Shown: piece after piece, positions 11,801-21,728 of the stretch | Layout: each line of letters begins with the position of its first letter | Position numbering within the stretch: the first letter of the stretch is position 1 | NCBI GenBank assembly: GCA_002633005.1 | Contig: NMRA01000190.1 | Location: 592,992-656,991, forward strand | From: Phoronis australis | Taxonomy: Eukaryota > Phoronida > Phoronidae | Length of the DNA: 64,000 bases | Reading direction: 5' to 3' | Made by a program: the position numbers and the translations under genes | Notes under the pieces: model-generated | What the model saw: only the letters and a program-made list of their open reading frames with translations | What the model was told of the DNA's origin: nothing | Database searches by the model: none

Positions 11801-11915
11801 TGTTAAGCTGTTCCTTTGCTGTTTAGGCCATTAATCGCTAAATTTTCTCCTCGACGAGCAACACTGCAAATCAAGCGAAGCGCCATTTAAGAGTTTACAT
11901 CCGGGTGCTTTTAAA
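11801..11915. promoter_or_regulatory. Compact bidirectional promoter between gkup and the small membrane-protein gene
   Basis: The two start codons, at 11800 on the minus strand and 11916 on the plus strand, face away from each other and are 115 bp apart. Both 5' UTRs and the shared promoter must fit here unless transcripts overlap. The segment is locally richer in CpG than the flanks (CCTCGACGAGC, AAGCGAAGCGCC, CATCCGGGTG) and ends in AAAATGGCGAC, which resembles a YY1-type initiator. No TATA box was seen. Confidence 0.5.
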
Positions 11916-11952
11916 ATGGCGACGCTCTGCCTGCTCAGGATTTATACCAGAG
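11916..11952 (+). CDS. Small membrane-protein gene, putative exon 1
   Basis: ATG with context AAAATGG, encoding MATLCLLRIYTR plus one base, then donor GTAACT. It lies directly across from the gkup start. Confidence 0.4.
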
Positions 11953-14900
11953 GTAACTTACGTAATTTCAACCATACGCTGTGGAAAAAATATTCAGATG
12001 TCCATCCTCTTTTCTTTTTAACATCTGGTGAAGTCTTCAGCTATTTATAATATCGTTTTACTGGTGGCAGTGTACCAGTTTCTTACATTTTTATTTGACC
12101 TTTTCCATCATAATTTGACCTTCCACTCCACCATCTCTCCACCGGTGAGGCGAGAACTCAAAATTTACTTCTAGTTCTACCCCCAACACCTTGAAGGAAT
12201 TTTACTTTGTTACTGTAACATTATTACTGTATATGCCTATGAAACAGTGGCGGTTCCTGGTGAAACTGGTCAAAGATCCATACACTCATGACAGTCGATT
12301 CAAGAGACATGACAGTTGAGCACTGCCATTTCCCTTCTCAGATTGCATAATTTCCAATTTTTAATTAGGCCCTACATGGAGTTGTGTGGTGGGCTGGCAT
12401 GGTTCTAATTATTTAGTCACTTTCATATTAGAAGCGAAACTTCGCTTTTACCAAAGTTTCGGTACGTGGGAAAAGTTAACTCTGGTAGTTAATCTGCTGG
12501 CGAAACTGCACTTAAAATAGTAGGATTTAAAAGTGACGCTTCGGTACTCACCGAAGGTTCGGTGTAGTGGAAACACTGAAAGCAAAACTTCATTGCAATT
12601 ATTGGTAGAGGTCGCATCAACGATATACGATCACGCGAGACTTCTAAAACGTGTTCGTTGTTTCGTTGTTTTTATAGCATAGCCGACGTGCTCTCAATAG
12701 ACGAAAGTAAATAAATAAATGAAAGCATATCTGATGATTTTCATGAACACTCGTAAAAGGCAAGCAAATAATTTTCAGTTAGACTCGAATCCACTATTCA
12801 GTATTCGTTTGAGAGTATGAATGAACTGCGTCGTCTGTTGTCATAGTGATAACTTCGATATCCGTGTGTAGTCTGAAAGGTAAGCGGAGGTTCAGCAAAG
12901 CTTCAATAAACAGAAGTTACCCTAATGGGAAAGCACTTTTTGACACCGCTTTTGAAAAGTTCATGCTCAACCGACTAGCAGTATGTCATCAGTGTTTTAT
13001 GTACTTGTCTGCTCTTTACAAAGCGTCTGACTGTCTCGGCTTTTTGTATAAACTTGTAAATTTGTTTCTGTTTCAGGCTGCAGTGCAGTTGGTCTATAAA
13101 TACACATTAGCTCCCATGCAGATGGTCTGTGAAATATATTGTTAATGTTCCAGGCTCCTGTGCAATTGGTGTGCAGCACATTGTTTCTGTTCAAGGCTCC
13201 CGTGCAGGTTATCTGCAATACATTGTTTCTGTTCCAGGCTCCCATGCAGTTGGTCTCCTAAAGCCTCAGGTTCTTCTCACTAAGAAGCTTCCTCCAACAT
13301 TAGCTGCTGCATGTAACTCAAAGTCCCTCACACTGTCATCTACAAGACAACAGGGTGACTCTGAAGGTTTGTCTTATCAAACTAAATTGGGTTTGGATTA
13401 TAAGATAAGTTTATTAATGTGACAGTGGTAGAAAGTTGACATTTGCATGTGAAGTAAGGTTCAAAAGCATGAAAGAAATCAAGACTTTATTGTCGCAATT
13501 GGGAAGTATTACGTGAAATGTGTAGTTATGGATTCTCTGAAAATTTAAACACAGAATTTAATAAAATTAAAAAGTCAGATTTTAATCATGTGGTTTTTAA
13601 AAATTGAATTTGGTGTCCTCTTCTGTGCTGTTGGCCTTAAGACATCGATGCTGACTCCAGCAATAAGGTTTTAAGCCTGACTGAACATATTCACCACAAC
13701 AACTCGATTTTATCTTATGCATCTCAGTTTGTAATCTGAGGCAACTAATTCTGAAAGCCTGTTTGTGCTGCTGTTTCACCATGTTCACCTCTGCCTTTGT
13801 GAGATGAATTTTTTGTTTGTCATGCTTTTGCCAATTTAAAGCAATTCTGAGAACCACAGCTAGTGTATATTAAAAATGACAAGAGCTCCCAGATATGTGT
13901 TGAAAATTAGAGATCCTTTGCATTTATGGACGTCGATCATGTTCCAGTTCCAGGTCACAGTCACACAAACCATTGGATGGCAGAGAGAGTGGCAGCTGTC
14001 TCTCTCATTGGTCTCCTACCCGCTGCCTACTACCTTCATCAGCCAGCCATGAACTACATACTGTGTGCTGGTATAGTACTACATACACACTGGTAAGTTG
14101 TGCATGTTGAGTCAGGTGTGGGTTTGGGTGCAGGTGTGGGTGCAGGTGTGAGTGTAAGTGTGGGTGCAGGTGTGAGTGTAAGTGTGGGTGCAGGTGTGGG
14201 TGCAAATGTGGGTGTAGAGAGAGGTCCAGCCAGAGGTCTGGGTGATCTGGGCACCCCCTTGCTTGGTCACCATCTTGGTATGGTGGGGCAATGTCTGTTA
14301 TTTTTAGTCATTATTAGAGCCTCCTTGGTTAATATCATGGATCTGTGCCTAGGTTTTGCATATTGGTTTGATTTTTGTGCGTTCACATATTTATATGTGT
14401 GCGCATTACGCCATCATCCCTGTCCATCTGTCCGGCATCTGTCCAGCGTCCGCTGCTCTGTCTCCAAAACCCTTTGATGTATGTTCATGAAATTTTGCAC
14501 GTGTTCCTTTTATGGATGAGACGGCATGAGCAGAATTTTGGATGGATCCGAATACCGGTGTGCCCCCCAGTGTCAATTTTATTTTTTTTACGTTTACGTC
14601 TATCTTCTAAGGCCCTCAACGGATTTTCGTAAAATTTTGGAAGATAGGCATCTGTTATTGAGGTGACGCCATCCTTACATTTTATGATGGGTTTGAAGTA
14701 TTTTTCACCACCTAGTGGCCATTTTTACTGTTTTTAAGTCTTTTTTAGGTCCACCCCTCTATCATTCAAGAATGATTGTGAAAATTGGCATATGTGATCC
14801 TACTATGAAGAAGAAGGCTGTCAATGATTTCCCTTGACTTTGACTACTGTGGCCCTTCCTAGTGGTATTTTTTGGGCTCATGGCTGTATCTTCTAAACCC

Positions 14901-16370
14901 TCTGCAGGATCTTTATTACATTTAGCAAGTATATTTATATGAAGTTGACTACGGACAATGACAACTTTCAGATGGATCCGACAAACGCTGTGCACCCTAA
15001 TGGCACTTTCATTTATTTCCATTTTCATCTGTTTCTCTGTTTGATGGATTGTTATGAAGTTTGGTAAATAGCTTTCTATTAAAGAAATGCATGGATTCGA
15101 CTGGTTTTGCCCCCTCTAGAGACCATTTATACTAATATTGTAGTCTGATTTTGGCGTCCGCCCCTCTTTCAACCAAACCACTCAGAGGGTGATTTAGAAA
15201 ATTGGCGTTTATGTTTCTACTGTGAAGAGGACGGCTGAGTATTTTTGGATGACTCGGACTACTGTGGCGCCTCCTAGTGGCAATTTTTTTGCGTGTACGG
15301 TTGTGTCTTCCAAACCCTCTGCAGGATCTTTATTGAATTTGGCAACTATATTTATGTGTAGTTGACAATGGACAACAAGGATATTTGGATGCATCTGACT
15401 ATGGCTGTGCACCCTATTGGCAATTTATTAATTTTTTGCTGTTCTCTGTCTCTTTAAAACTCCTTGGCAGATTTCGACTTCCGGTGTTAATCCCTAATGG
15501 CAATTTATTTTTTGCGTTTGCCTTTGTACCTTTAGAGTTGCACTTGTTTTCGTGTGTACTCATGTAGGCCCAGTCGTATGTATGCCAAGCTATGCCGTTA
15601 TCCGAAGTCAGGTGCGTGTGCCTTTATGCAAAAGCTTCACGCAACACAAATGAGCATTGTATAAGCGTTTGCACAAAGATTGGGTTATTTGTTACAGCAA
15701 GTGTTGACTGCATTTTGTTTAAATGGAATAGTGATAAAAATGGATAAAAATGTCCATCTGCCTGCAGTAAAATGACTTATAAATTGAGGACGCATACTGA
15801 AAGTCATTTTGTGCAAGACATGGTTTGGTCATTTCACTTGTGACAGATTGTTATAACTCTTCATGTTTGCTATTGTCTCCTGATTGTTATAACTCTTCAT
15901 GTTAGTTATTGTCGCCTGATTGTTATAACTCTTCATGTTTGTTATTGTCACCTGATTGTTATAACTCTTCATGTTTGTTATTGTCGCCTGATTGTTATAA
16001 CTCTTCATGTTTGTTATTGTCACCTGATTGTTATAACTCTTCATGTTTGTTATTGTCACCTGATTGTTATAACTCTTCATGTTTGTTATTGTCGCCTGAT
16101 TGTATCAGGATATATTGCCTGTGACTTTCAAGCATACATACTATTTCATTTTGTTGTTCCAGGGGTGTGGCAGGCGTTTCCACCGACTACGTTCATGGTT
16201 ATCCGTCGGCGACCGGTGAGAGGCGATACACGTGGTTACCACCTGTGGTCAAGCTAGCGGTGATGACCATGTCGGCCACAGCATTTTTCGGTTTGTGTTA
16301 CTTTAACTACAATGACGTCGGTGTGATCAAAGCCATTCGCATGTTGTGGGACAGTGACCAGAAGCAATGA
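11916..16370 (+). CDS. Small single-pass membrane protein, probably mitochondrial (3 exons, 120 residues)
   Basis: Model: 11916-11952, 13238-13366 and 16174-16370, joining in phase 1 at both introns to give 120 codons and a TGA. The protein starts MATLCLLRIYTR, arginine-containing and free of acidic residues, as in a mitochondrial presequence. A linker of about 60 residues follows, then ERRYTWLPP, a hydrophobic span of about 22 residues (VVKLAVMTMSATAFFGLCYF), and a short tail ending IRMLWDSDQKQ. I do not recognise the family; small respiratory-chain assembly factors share this layout. The last exon is the firmest part. The first two rest on splice signals and phase only. Donors are GTAACT and GTTTGT. 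A second acceptor at 16161-16162 has a better pyrimidine tract but breaks the frame. Confidence 0.45.
13068..13260. repeat. 42-bp minisatellite carrying repeated splice-acceptor-like sequence
   Basis: Two full 42-bp units (from 13147 and 13189) and partial units on both sides share GTTCCAGGCTCCCxTGCAG. The plus frame is open through the full units because 42 is a multiple of three. Confidence 0.85.
13238..13366 (+). CDS. Small membrane-protein gene, putative exon 2
   Basis: Strong acceptor TTTCTGTTCCAG, then 43 codons in the frame set by exon 1 (GSHAVGLLKPQVLLTKKLPP and onward to GDSEG), then donor GTTTGT. The exon start is the last copy of a 42-bp tandem repeat in which each unit carries an acceptor-like sequence, so alternative starts adding 14-residue steps are possible. 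Confidence 0.4.
14107..14216. repeat. G/T-rich minisatellite
   Basis: Variations on GTGTGGGTGCAG and GTGTGAGTGTAA, 12 bp each, about nine units. It creates long artefactual open frames on both strands. Confidence 0.9.
14440..15560. repeat. Diverged tandem repeat, period about 419 bp
   Basis: Blocks such as CCCTCTGCAGGATCTTTATT (14,898 and 15,317), ACTACTGTGGC and CTAGTGGxxATTTTT recur in the same order at about 419 bp. A more degenerate third unit lies at 14,440-14,760. No coding sense was seen. It lies in the second intron of the small plus-strand gene. Confidence 0.75.
15846..16097. repeat. 36-bp minisatellite, seven copies
   Basis: Units start at 15846, 15882, 15918, 15954, 15990, 16026 and 16062, each containing GATTGTTATAACTCTTCATG. 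Units are nearly identical and differ mainly at GTC[AGT]CCT. The array lies about 75 bp upstream of the terminal exon of the plus-strand gene. Confidence 0.97.
16174..16370 (+). CDS. Small membrane-protein gene, terminal coding exon
   Basis: Open from the acceptor GGTGTGGCAG to TGA at 16368-16370. Encodes VSTDYVHGYPSATGERRYTW, the transmembrane span, then YNDVGVIKAIRMLWDSDQKQ. The amphipathic composition and the tail look protein-coding. It sits about 75 bp downstream of a 36-bp minisatellite. Confidence 0.6.
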
Positions 16371-16918
16371 ATACAAACAAGATGGAACAATGTTAAGCTT
16401 GTTACTTTCAGTAATTCAGCAGCAAGTAACTATGCAGTTTGTTGTTTAACTTTCAGTGTGGGGTTTTGTGACGTAACCTGTAATTAAGATGTTTTGTCGG
16501 TGCTGTGCCAAAGGTTCTTGAGTATAGAGTGTACAGCGTGGGTGTCTCAGGGCCGGATTTGACTGAGATTGGTAGTTTGCAAGTTGCATAGTTAAGTGTT
16601 GAATTAGTAGAAGAAATTGCAATTAGAATCAGTGTTCTGGTGATATATGAAGGCAGTTTAGTTTGTCAAACGTATTGTTCCAGTGTTTGCTTATTTATAA
16701 TAATGTTTAATTTTGTGTTAGCCAGACGCCCGAGGAAAATCCAAGGTTTCCGCGACTTCCGCTTACTGAGTCCAGCCAGTTGTTTCTTGAATTCCACTCC
16801 AATTTTGTTATTTCTTTTGGTTCTGTTAATTCTCAGATCCTTTTTTCACATTAGCTTAGTATATCTGGTCACGACGTATTCAATTCACTTTTCAAGCTGA
16901 AAGATAATCAAATGACAT

Positions 16919-17270
16919 AGTCGTCCGAGTTAATGGCCACATTCCGCTAAATGCCCACCTCTTAGTTTTCACGCCCATGTTTAGTTGTATTCCTACTGGC
17001 TGTTTATACCAACAGCACTTTTACTTTGTCCTGTGATGTAACCAACAGTATCTTGGGTATGATAAGCCAATGTTTCACTATAGACTGTTACATGTGACGT
17101 GACAATGACATGAATGCAACTCATGTATTTATTAAGCTGAATCAGTATCTTGGGTAAACACCCACCTCTGCTCGACTTTGAAGAGCTTCATTTTTAAACA
17201 CTTCCACCTCTATTGTCTGGCTTTCGCGATTCAGACTCTGTGATTGTTAGCCCGGACTTAATGGTACTAC
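16919..17270. repeat. Degenerate relic resembling the TIR element at 41 kb
   Basis: TCGTCCGAGTTAATGGCC at 16,921 matches 14 of 18 bases of the TIR at 41 kb. Nearby AATGCCCACCTC and ACACCCACCTC resemble its subterminal motif. No second terminus could be matched. Confidence 0.3.
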
Positions 17271-17831
17271 TGCGTTAATGTCTGAATGCTTCTTTTTGGG
17301 CTTAATTGCCTTCTCTAGACAACATTTTAAGTACGGCCAGATAGTATTGATTGAAGTAACTCCTTGTGCTGGAAATTCCAACTTTCTCCACTTATCTGGT
17401 GCTTTGTTGTGTAATGCATGGCGATGCCTCGCAGACTTATATGATATTGTTTTTCTCACCCGAAACTTGCCTCTACAGAACGCAATCCTGGTTGTGACCG
17501 CTTGTTTTTGCCTTTCCGTTTCTAGTCTCAGCAGTAGTTTTACTGGTGTATGTATAATGGAGACATTGCTGCATTGTCTGGCAACTTTTGTTTTTTACTC
17601 TAACTTATACAAATGCCGTGAAAACAAAAATCCCGTGGATTAGTTGATTAAGGGCTGTTCATGAAAAATCCATGTGTGAAGGAAGATGCTTTATTCACCC
17701 ACTACAGGTGATAATACCTACTGAGACAAATGTATGGATCAAAAACACAAAAATCTGGTATGCATTTTTTACATGAACAACTGGTAATTTTTATTTCGTC
17801 TGGATGTGATAGTGTTATATTTTTTAAGTAA

Positions 17832-17885
17832 AATAGTGGTATATTTTATGTATTTTATTAAAAATACGTAAAATATACCACTATT
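17832..17885. repeat. 25-bp inverted repeat with 4-bp loop
   Basis: Arms 17832-17856 and 17861-17885 are complementary except one position, which would be a G-U pair in RNA; the loop is ATTA. A variant polyadenylation signal ATTAAA spans the loop. It lies in the probable 3' UTR of the small gene. Confidence 0.9.
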
Positions 17886-18096
17886 GCGTGGACACAATTG
17901 CAATTTTTATTTTAAGTACCTTCCCCCTCTCATACTGATTTGACTGGAACAGCCCCAATGTGGTTTGTCATGAATGGCAAAGGCTGGAGTTTATAGTGAC
18001 CACCTCCAGAAGACTGCTGGTGTGGTTACTTGGCAGTAATTAGTTTGTTGGAACTTTCCATTGCATTTTAAGCCTGCTTGTCCATTTCATTTGACC

Positions 18097-18102
18097 AATA
18101 AA
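18097..18102 (+). terminator. Polyadenylation signal AATAAA
   Basis: AATAAA followed 20-45 bp later by a G/T-rich element. It is the best 3' end for the plus-strand gene. Confidence 0.5.
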
Positions 18103-18119
18103 CTATTTTTCGTTATCCA

Positions 18120-20920
18120 AGATGTGTTTTGTTCGTGATTGTAAAGTTTCTTATCAGAACGTTCTTGCAGATGGTTATGGTTGGGTGCAGATGAAGAGTT
18201 ATGAGTGTTGCCTCAAGTAAAAGTTAAATTTATATTTTGGCCTAATGATTTCCATTCTTGAGGTGAATCTCTCAGGAGATAAATCATCATAATGGTGCCT
18301 TCCTGGAAGTGTTCCACGGTGAACAGAGTACAGTGGCCTCTATCATTTGCCCATTTAATTCGAGGATTTCATCTGTGGCACTGCTGTTGTTTTCCAAATG
18401 CATTGTATGATGGTCATCGGCTAGTTAACATTCGCTGATATTACAGAATACTGCTGATGCACAATCAGTGTGATGAGAAGCAACTTCATGTATTCAACTG
18501 TGTACAAATGTTTCTTCACCGTAACATCACACACCACATGGCATGTTCATTTTGTCCAAAGTGTGGCTTGGAGGCCCATAATTTACTACTTGATGGACAC
18601 ATAACCCGCCTGGTTGACATTGTTAGTTCATACACTTGTTTAATAGTATTTTTGTCTTCTGAAACAAATGGGCAGATTGGAGTATTTTACCCAAAAGGAA
18701 ACCGATGGTGTTGGGTCTCCATGAGTAATAACCAGGTGATTAGTGTAATGGGTCCAGCCTTGCAGCTTAAACATGCCTGATATACTGCAAAATGAATCGG
18801 GCCAGCTGCACTCTTTTTTAATGTTTCTGCGGCATGGAACCGGAGTATCTTTGAGGTAAAATTCATCTAGTTGACCAGTATCATAATAGACATGCTATTA
18901 GTTCTAGTGCCAATGGCAATATATCTCCATGAAACCAGGATTAACTTTTATCGGTTATTTAAATTTTTTAATTTTTTCCAATAACATTTTAAGTCAATTT
19001 CCAGTATTCTTTCTTATCGGGACCCTATGGGAGATTAGTATTGTCACACTGAATAGGTTTTACACTGAATAAGTCTTACTTGTCATTTGACCCCACACAA
19101 TTTGAAGCACCAGTCAACCATAACATGCTTTCGTGGAATAAATGCATTGATTGGCAATTTTTTGTACGAGATTCTTGAAGTACTTGTAATTCGATTACGC
19201 TGAAGTTGCCTAACGCACAGCCACCACCTAACTTGCAAGTAACAAATGCATTACACACCCCCAAGTTATTTGTGATGTAACCGTCCCACAATGCATTGGA
19301 AAATGACAGGAACAACATAAATGAAATCCTTCCAATTCACAGACTTTAAGTAATACGGCACTTTCCTCACTGTTTGTGTGTAACTACATGTTCATGGCTA
19401 TCTCGGGACAGTGTGCTTAACTCAAAAGATCTCTGCATGTGCCAAGTTAAATGTTGACAAAGATACCACATCAGAGTAGTTAATATGTTATTGCCGGAAT
19501 CAGAAATCTATATTGAGGTTCTGCAAGGCAAAAATTGCCCCAAATCTTAAAGTTGAACTTGATAATATTGTAACATCGGATTCACTCAAATGCCAATGCA
19601 TATAAATAAAAGTGTCAATAACTTATCAATGCTCAAATGAAATGAAGAAGTTTACCAAAGAAAACACTTTCTTGTACATGGTCATGTTTATTTCTAGAAA
19701 TATACCATTTTGCCACATTGTAAATACATGCCACCACAAAATAGTCCTCAGTCACCAAGCCAGAGAAAGATTTACATTTTTCACATTTGCATTAAGGAGT
19801 CTAACAAGCCTTTCTCAATTTTGCATACACAATGTTTCAAATGTTCTGCACAAAGCTGATGATTCATTTCCAAAGGCCCAATAGCCTCATGTCATTACAT
19901 CTACTTACACACAAAAGGCTGCAAGGACAGACCCTCTAACGCTAGCTGCACACGATGCGACAACTGCCGTGCACCCAGTTTACACCTGGCTGTGACTGGC
20001 TAGCTGAGCTTGTCCGCATATCGTGCTACCTAGGACACAGCTCTCTAACTTGAGCCAGCTTCATGTGATCAGCTGACATGTATGACTGATCACACTCCAA
20101 AAATAGCCATGTCAAGAATGAGCATGTATCCTGTGACACGTGAGCAATTGAACAAACACCCTCCGCACGCAGTGCGACTTTTGCTACACGTGGAAAAAAT
20201 TATTGAACATGATTGAAATCAGTCGGTGAGGTATCACAGCGGTAGACACAGTCAAAGCAGGTCTAACGATTTAAATTCTCACACCGTTAACTGCAGCACA
20301 GTGACTGATGTTGCATCGTGTGTGGCTACTTTAAAACGTGATACTTTCAATTGATTACTTGATCTACACTTACTACGAAAACAGTTGCTTACATACTTAC
20401 AAGTTAGAAAATGTTTGATATGTATGATATTCATAACAAGTAGTGCTCTTAATTCATGACAATATGGATGGACAATTTAACAAAATGCTTGATCACCTTT
20501 TTTCAAAAACTAAGATAAATTTGATTACATGAGTCAATTCAATAAATGAATTCATCAAGGTGTATTAATAAACACTATTATCTACAAAGGTTTAGCATTA
20601 TACAATACATACAGCAAGTAAAAGGCACTAAGCCATAGTAAAACTTGTCGGTTAAAAATACAATTCTACAAACTTTAAAAAAACTAAACAAAAGTCAATT
20701 TTCAATTCCACGATCTGATCGTGCATCACGAAATCACAGCTCTCGTTCTATACACTGCAGGGTCAAGGGATCAGCTTGATCACAGTGTCGAAAACAAAAA
20801 GCTAACAAGCCAACCTTTAATCTCATACTTTTCTTACTTAGAGACCTAAATTTATTAACTTAAAAAATAATAGACGATGCATGTAAGAGCCATGCCAATA
20901 TTCGGCCAGACAATCTATGT
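18120..20920. other. Intergenic region between two convergent genes
   Basis: About 2.8 kb between the 3' ends of the plus-strand small gene and the minus-strand delta-catenin gene. Only short open frames with no recognisable similarity were seen. A segment at 20,220-20,290 (ATCACAGCGGTAGACAC followed by GATTTAAATTCTC) weakly resembles the A and B boxes of a tRNA-derived SINE. Confidence 0.5.
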
Positions 20921-20946
20921 ATATGTACAACTAACACACAACATGT

Positions 20947-20952
20947 TTTATT
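20947..20952 (-). terminator. Probable polyadenylation signal of the delta-catenin gene
   Basis: Minus-strand AATAAA followed by a GU-rich element (TTGTGTGTTAGTTGT on the minus strand, about 20,928-20,942). This gives a 3' UTR of roughly 600 nt after the stop at 21,549. A second AATAAA at 20,851-20,856 is an alternative. Confidence 0.45.
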
Positions 20953-21548
20953 AAAAGATGAATGCCTTCTCCAAATGCAGAAACTTCTCACCCACAAGCC
21001 CAACTGAACAGAACTGCACACAGACGACTGGCCTGACTGAATACAGAACACCTCATGAAGCAAAAGGAAAACTTCAATAAATATATGAATGTTATTACAT
21101 TGAGCTTAATTCTGTGAAGAGCCATCACTTGTTTCAATGACTGGCGTCATACTAACTGTATCAGCGTGTACATCAATTTCCATCAAAAGCTTAAGCCAGG
21201 CGCAATGATAGAAGCCAAAACAAAATACTTGTTCGTATTCACATTCTACCCTATTAAAAACGTTTATAACAAGAGCAGCATAACATCCTGTACATAAATC
21301 CAGCTACAATGAAAGAACAATATAACAGATCCAAAGTGCAGTCACGGCTAGGCAAACATACTCAAGATTCTGAATTGTATATGCACCTCTTTTCCCATGA
21401 GGTCATCCAAATACTGTATATCCTCAAACCCCATGGCAAATCTCTCTATCATCCCTGCTCCTTGCCTACCATCCCCGTGAGTCTTCCCACCCCTGTCTAC
21501 ACCCGTAAGTCCTCTCTCTCTTCTTGATGAGTTCTCCCCACCCATTCT

Positions 21549-21728
21549 CTACACCCACGAGTCCGCGCCTGCAGCTGGTCCCTCCAGTGAGTATGCACTA
21601 GCGTTCTGCAAGCTATAGTTGCTGCCTCCCATGTAGTCGTCTTGAGCACTCCTAGCACGGTTCTTGTTCACCTTGGCATAGAGTGGCTCCTTGTTGTGCA
21701 CATCGGCAGGGGACTGGGTCACAGGGGG
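21549..21728 (-). CDS. ctnnd: ctnnd terminal coding exon with DSWV PDZ ligand (residues 1260-1318)
   Basis: Encodes [20 protein letters not shown] through [16 protein letters not shown] and TAG. The C-terminal DSWV matches vertebrate ARVCF and delta-catenin and is absent from p120 (CTNND1). EPLYAKVNK resembles a tyrosine-phosphorylation site context. Confidence 0.95.
   Translation of the reverse strand, partial: PPVTQSPADVHNKEPLYAKVNKNRARSAQDDYMGGSNYSLQNASAYSLEGPAAGADSWV

Larger units (their letters stand above)
16371..18115 (+). other. Probable 3' UTR of the small membrane-protein gene
   Basis: No coding signal was seen. A canonical AATAAA lies at 18097-18102, followed by a G/T-rich stretch (TGTGTTTTGTTCGTG) as expected downstream of a cleavage site. 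The interval contains a degenerate transposon-like segment near 16,919-17,270 and a 25-bp-stem hairpin at 17,832-17,885. Confidence 0.45.

Noticed and set aside
14005-14477. Histidine/proline- and glycine/valine-repeat frames on both strands
   Set aside because: Products of the 12-bp GT-rich minisatellite, with no exon context.
15842-16107. CRISPR-like array
   Set aside because: The 36-bp period is superficially similar, but units are contiguous with no spacers and the genome is eukaryotic.
15829-16124. MKSYNNQVTI and CLLLSPDCYNSS repeat peptides
   Set aside because: Translations of the 36-bp non-coding minisatellite on the two strands.
18457-18780. 107-residue plus-strand frame with CSFCPKCG
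   Set aside because: The cysteine cluster hinted at a zinc ribbon, but there is no second half, no splice context and no recognisable family.
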